Shown: one piece after another, positions 61,428 to 64,000 of the stretch
Numbering within the stretch: the first letter of the stretch is position 1
Layout of the letters: each line of letters starts with the position of its first letter
The notes under the pieces: generated by a model
Databases searched by the model: none
Told to the model about the DNA's origin: nothing
Seen by the model: the letters and a program-made list of their open reading frames with translations, nothing else
Position numbers and translations under genes: made by a program
Assembly: GCA_002256995.1 (NCBI GenBank)
Contig: NCGX01000003.1
Location: 209,839 to 273,838, forward strand
Source: Hydrogenophilales bacterium 16-64-40
GTDB lineage: Bacteria > Pseudomonadota > Gammaproteobacteria > Burkholderiales > Thiobacillaceae
Direction: 5' to 3'
Length of the DNA stretch: 64,000 nt

Positions 61428-62513
61428 ATGAGCCCATCCATAGTTGAAGTTGTAAACGTGTCCCGCGAAGTCGCGTGGCTGCCCTGGGCCGTTCAGTATT
61501 TTTTCCTGATCGGCCTGTCCGTCGGCAGCTTTCTGCTCACTCTGCCCTGGTTCGTGCTGCGCTGGCCCGCCTGGGAACGGGTCAGCCGCATCGCCCTGCT
61601 GGGCGCGCTGGCCTGCGGCCTGACCGCACCCGTGGCCCTGCTCGCCGACCTGCACCAGCCCGGCCGCTTCCTCAATTTCTACCTGCATCCCAATCTCGGC
61701 TCGTGGATGGCCTGGGGCGCCTTTTTCATCCCGCTCTACCTGGGCGGGCTGGTGCTCTACGCCTGGCTGGTGCTGCGCCCGGACCTGAAGCGCCTGGCCG
61801 ACGCCGGCGGGCGCTGGGCGGGCGCCTACCGGGCGTTTGCCTACGGCGGCCACGACAGCGTGGGCGCGATCCGCATCGCCGCCGTGCTGGCCCTGGCCGG
61901 CGCCGCCCTGGTGGCGCTCTACACCGGCATGGAGGTGATGGTGGTCAGCGCCCGGCCGCTGTGGGACACGCCGTTCCTGCCGGTGCAGTTCTTCATCACC
62001 GCGGTGGCCGGCGCCATCGGCCTGGTGCTGGTGCTGGACCGTTTCGTCGGCGACGGCCGCGCGGCGGCGGAGGCGCCGCTGCTGCGCCTGCTGGCGGCGA
62101 CCCAGGTGCTGGTGCTGGCGGTGGGCGCCGCCTGGCTGCTGCTCGGGATAAGCGGCCTGTCCCCGCGGCACGCGGAAGCGCTGGCGCAAGTGGCGCCCTC
62201 GGCTGCCTGGCAAATCACCGCGGTGTGGGCCGCCGGCAGCGCGCTGGTCACGCTCTGGCTCGCCGTCCGGCATCCGGAATGGCGGCTGGCAGCGGGCCTG
62301 ATCGCCCTGCACAGCGCCTGGATGATGCGCTGGACGGTGTTCATCGGCGGCCAGGAAATCCCCAAAACCGGCGCCGGCTACTACGTCTACCACCTGCCGC
62401 TGGGCCACGAAGGCATGCTCGGCATCGTCGGCACCGCCGGCCTGTGGATCGCTGTCCTGATCCTGCTTATCTCAGTACTGCCCTGGGCCGGCCAGCGCCG
62501 CGCCCAGGCCTAA
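61428..62513 (+). CDS. ttrC: NrfD/TtrC-family polysulfide-reductase-like membrane subunit
   Basis: 361 residues with about nine to ten membrane helices, an NrfD-type quinone-reactive subunit. The start is 2 bp after the ttrB-like stop. It would exchange electrons between quinones and the periplasmic Fe-S subunit. Order B-C-A as in tetrathionate reductase operons. Confidence 0.86.
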   Translation: MSPSIVEVVNVSREVAWLPWAVQYFFLIGLSVGSFLLTLPWFVLRWPAWERVSRIALLGALACGLTAPVALLADLHQPGRFLNFYLHPNLGSWMAWGAFFIPLYLGGLVLYAWLVLRPDLKRLADAGGRWAGAYRAFAYGGHDSVGAIRIAAVLALAGAALVALYTGMEVMVVSARPLWDTPFLPVQFFITAVAGAIGLVLVLDRFVGDGRAAAEAPLLRLLAATQVLVLAVGAAWLLLGISGLSPRHAEALAQVAPSAAWQITAVWAAGSALVTLWLAVRHPEWRLAAGLIALHSAWMMRWTVFIGGQEIPKTGAGYYVYHLPLGHEGMLGIVGTAGLWIAVLILLISVLPWAGQRRAQA

Positions 62514-62523
62514 GGAGAATGTC

Positions 62524-64000
62524 ATGACCACTAACACCCGTCGCAAAATTATTCTCGCCGCCGGTGGCCTGCTCGCCTTCGGCGCCGGCTTCAGCGCCAC
62601 CGCCAAGCGGATGTTCAGTCCGCTGCTTGACCGTGATCCGCCTAAAAACCAGTACCATGGCGCCTCACTGGAACCCGAGTTCAACATCGATCCGGCAACC
62701 GGGACGCTGAAGGTGAACCCGGCGCAGCAGGTGAGTTACACCATGTGCCTTGGCTGCACCACGATGTGCGGCGTGCGGGTGCGCGTCGACCGCGCCAGCG
62801 GCAAGGTGCTGCGCGTCGCCGGCAATCCCTACAGCCCGCTCTCCACCGATCCGCACCTGCCGATGAAGGCGTCGATCCGCGACAGCTTTGTCGCCATTTC
62901 CGGCTTCCAGGACAAGGGCCTGGCGGGGCGCTCCACCGCCTGCGGTCGCCGGCCCGCGCAATTCGGGGCAATGGGAACCGATTCCGTTCGAACAGTTGAT
63001 CCGGGAACTGACCGAAGGCGGCGACCTGTTCGGGGAAGGTCCGGTCGAGGGCCTGAAGGCCCTGCGCGACCTGACCACCCCGATCGACCCGCAGCGCCCG
63101 GAACTGGGACCGAAAGTGAACCAGGTGGCCCTCATCACCAGCGTCAACGACGGCCGCCTCGCCTTCGGCAAACGCTTCATGCAGCAGGCCTACGGCACGC
63201 TGAACTTCGTCGGCCACGGTTCCTACTGCGGCGGCGCCTACCGTTCCGGCTCCGGCGCCCTGTTCGGCGACATGAAAAAAATGCCTCACGGCAAGCCGGA
63301 TTTCGCCAATACGGAATTCGCGCTTTTCATCGGCACTGCGCCCGCCAATGCGGGCAACCCGTTCAAACGCCAGGGCGCGCTACTGGCCAAGGCGCGCACC
63401 GAAGGCAAACTGAATTACGTGGTGGTCGACCCGGTGCTGACCAACGCCAGCAACATGGCTGTCGGCGAGCGCGGGAACTGGATTCCCATCAAACCCGGTA
63501 CCGACGGCGCACTGGTAATGGGCATGATGCGCTGGCTGTTCGAGAACGGCGGCTACGACGCGAAATATCTCTCCCACCCCAACCTGGCAGTGGCGAAGGC
63601 GGCTGGCGAGCCGTCCTGGAGCAATGCCACCCATCTGGTCGTCGTCGAACCCGGCCATCCGCGTCAGGGCCGCTTCCTGCGCGGCTCCGACCTGGGGCTG
63701 ACCTTGCCCGAGGAAGAACGCTACAAGGAAAACGATCCCTTCGTGGTGCTCGATGCCGAGGGCCGCACCGTGTTTCACGACCAGGCCGCCGGTCCGGCGC
63801 CGCTGTTCGTGGACAGCGCGATCGAGGTCGGCGGCCAGCCGCTCAAGGTCAAATCCTCGCTGCAACTGCTGCGCGAACAGGCGTTCGCCAGCAGCCTGGA
63901 CGAATACGCCGCCGCCTGCGGCATCCCGGCGCAGACCATCGCCGCCCTGGCGAAAGAGTTCTCCAGCCACGGCAAGCGCGCGGCGGCGATCGCCCACGGC
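62524..64000 (+). pseudogene. ttrA: Molybdopterin catalytic subunit (TtrA-like), frameshifted and cut by the window end
   Basis: The ATG at 62524 opens a signal-like N-terminus (T-R-R-K-I-I-L-A-A-G-G) and the [4Fe-4S] motif C-L-G-C-T-T-M-C-G-V. This frame is sensible to G-R-S-T-A-C-G-R near 62949, then turns into Arg-rich nonsense. Sense continues in the frame shifted by two from about 62948 (A-G-P-R-N-S-G-Q-W-E-P-I-P-F) to the end, with the G-S-Y-C-G-G-A-Y-R active-site segment. About 20 expected residues between the two parts are missing, so an out-of-frame deletion is inferred. The gene runs past 64000. Confidence 0.8.

Overview
The window looks like a GC-rich betaproteobacterial chromosome, most probably a sulfur-oxidising chemolithotroph of the Thiobacillaceae / Nitrosomonadales type. 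The main supports are the glnA-DUF4124-ntrB-ntrC order, the SAH riboswitch in front of ahcY, a DksA that has lost its zinc cysteines, and many sulfur-handling genes (DsrC-like protein, two rhodanese-type proteins, tetrathionate-reductase-like operon). The taxonomic call is inference from gene content, not from a search.

Layout. 1-3113: two hairpins, then a small protein, a stand-alone Cas6-like RNA endonuclease, a DsrC-like protein with an unusual cysteine pattern, a mercaptopyruvate-type sulfurtransferase and an unknown protein. 3226-7366: a TauD/TfdA-type dioxygenase and the hemA-prfA-prmC operon. 7509-10566: a compact set made of a Tat-like secreted protein with an Asn-Ser repeat, a PqqD-like protein, an HprK-related kinase and a nucleotidyltransferase; this is an essentially uncharacterised system. 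10630-16165: grxD, then the nitrogen-control block ntrC-ntrB-DUF4124-glnA on the minus strand, with a sigma54 promoter and NtrC sites shared with a divergent rhodanese gene. 16211-21915: aroE, mtgA, mgtE, msbA and a ttcA-like gene.

21992-34794 is a self-contained selenium/formate module. tRNA-Sec (selC), selB, selA, fdhE and the formate dehydrogenase genes fdnI, fdnH and fdnG (with an in-frame UGA and a SECIS-like hairpin) all lie on the minus strand. A divergent sigma54-type response regulator and its histidine kinase adjoin it, and a strong sigma54 promoter with two phased dyads lies between. 35191-42588 holds an aminotransferase, small unknown proteins and the methyl-cycle genes metF, ahcY and metK, with the SAH riboswitch. 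42778-47882: two LpxL-type acyltransferases, GNAT, a CoA-binding protein, dapF, DUF484 and xerC. 47976-53331: a GGDEF/EAL protein, a lipoprotein, dksA, a CobW-type GTPase and yidD. 53333-56743: a DUF2946 protein, a porin and a zinc/manganese-type ABC transporter that lacks an ATPase gene here. 56784-59968: a STAS-like protein and hslVU. 59962-64000: a heptanucleotide repeat, a 5'-truncated UPF0114 gene and a tetrathionate-reductase-like operon whose catalytic gene is frameshifted and runs off the window.

Three genes carry apparent deletions: glnA (37 codons, in frame, removing an ammonium-site residue), the UPF0114 gene (5' end replaced by a tandem repeat) and the ttrA-like gene (out of frame). 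They are either real lesions or assembly errors and need read-level checking. The best candidates for something undescribed are the Cas6-like/DsrC-like cluster and the HprK-related/PqqD/nucleotidyltransferase cluster.
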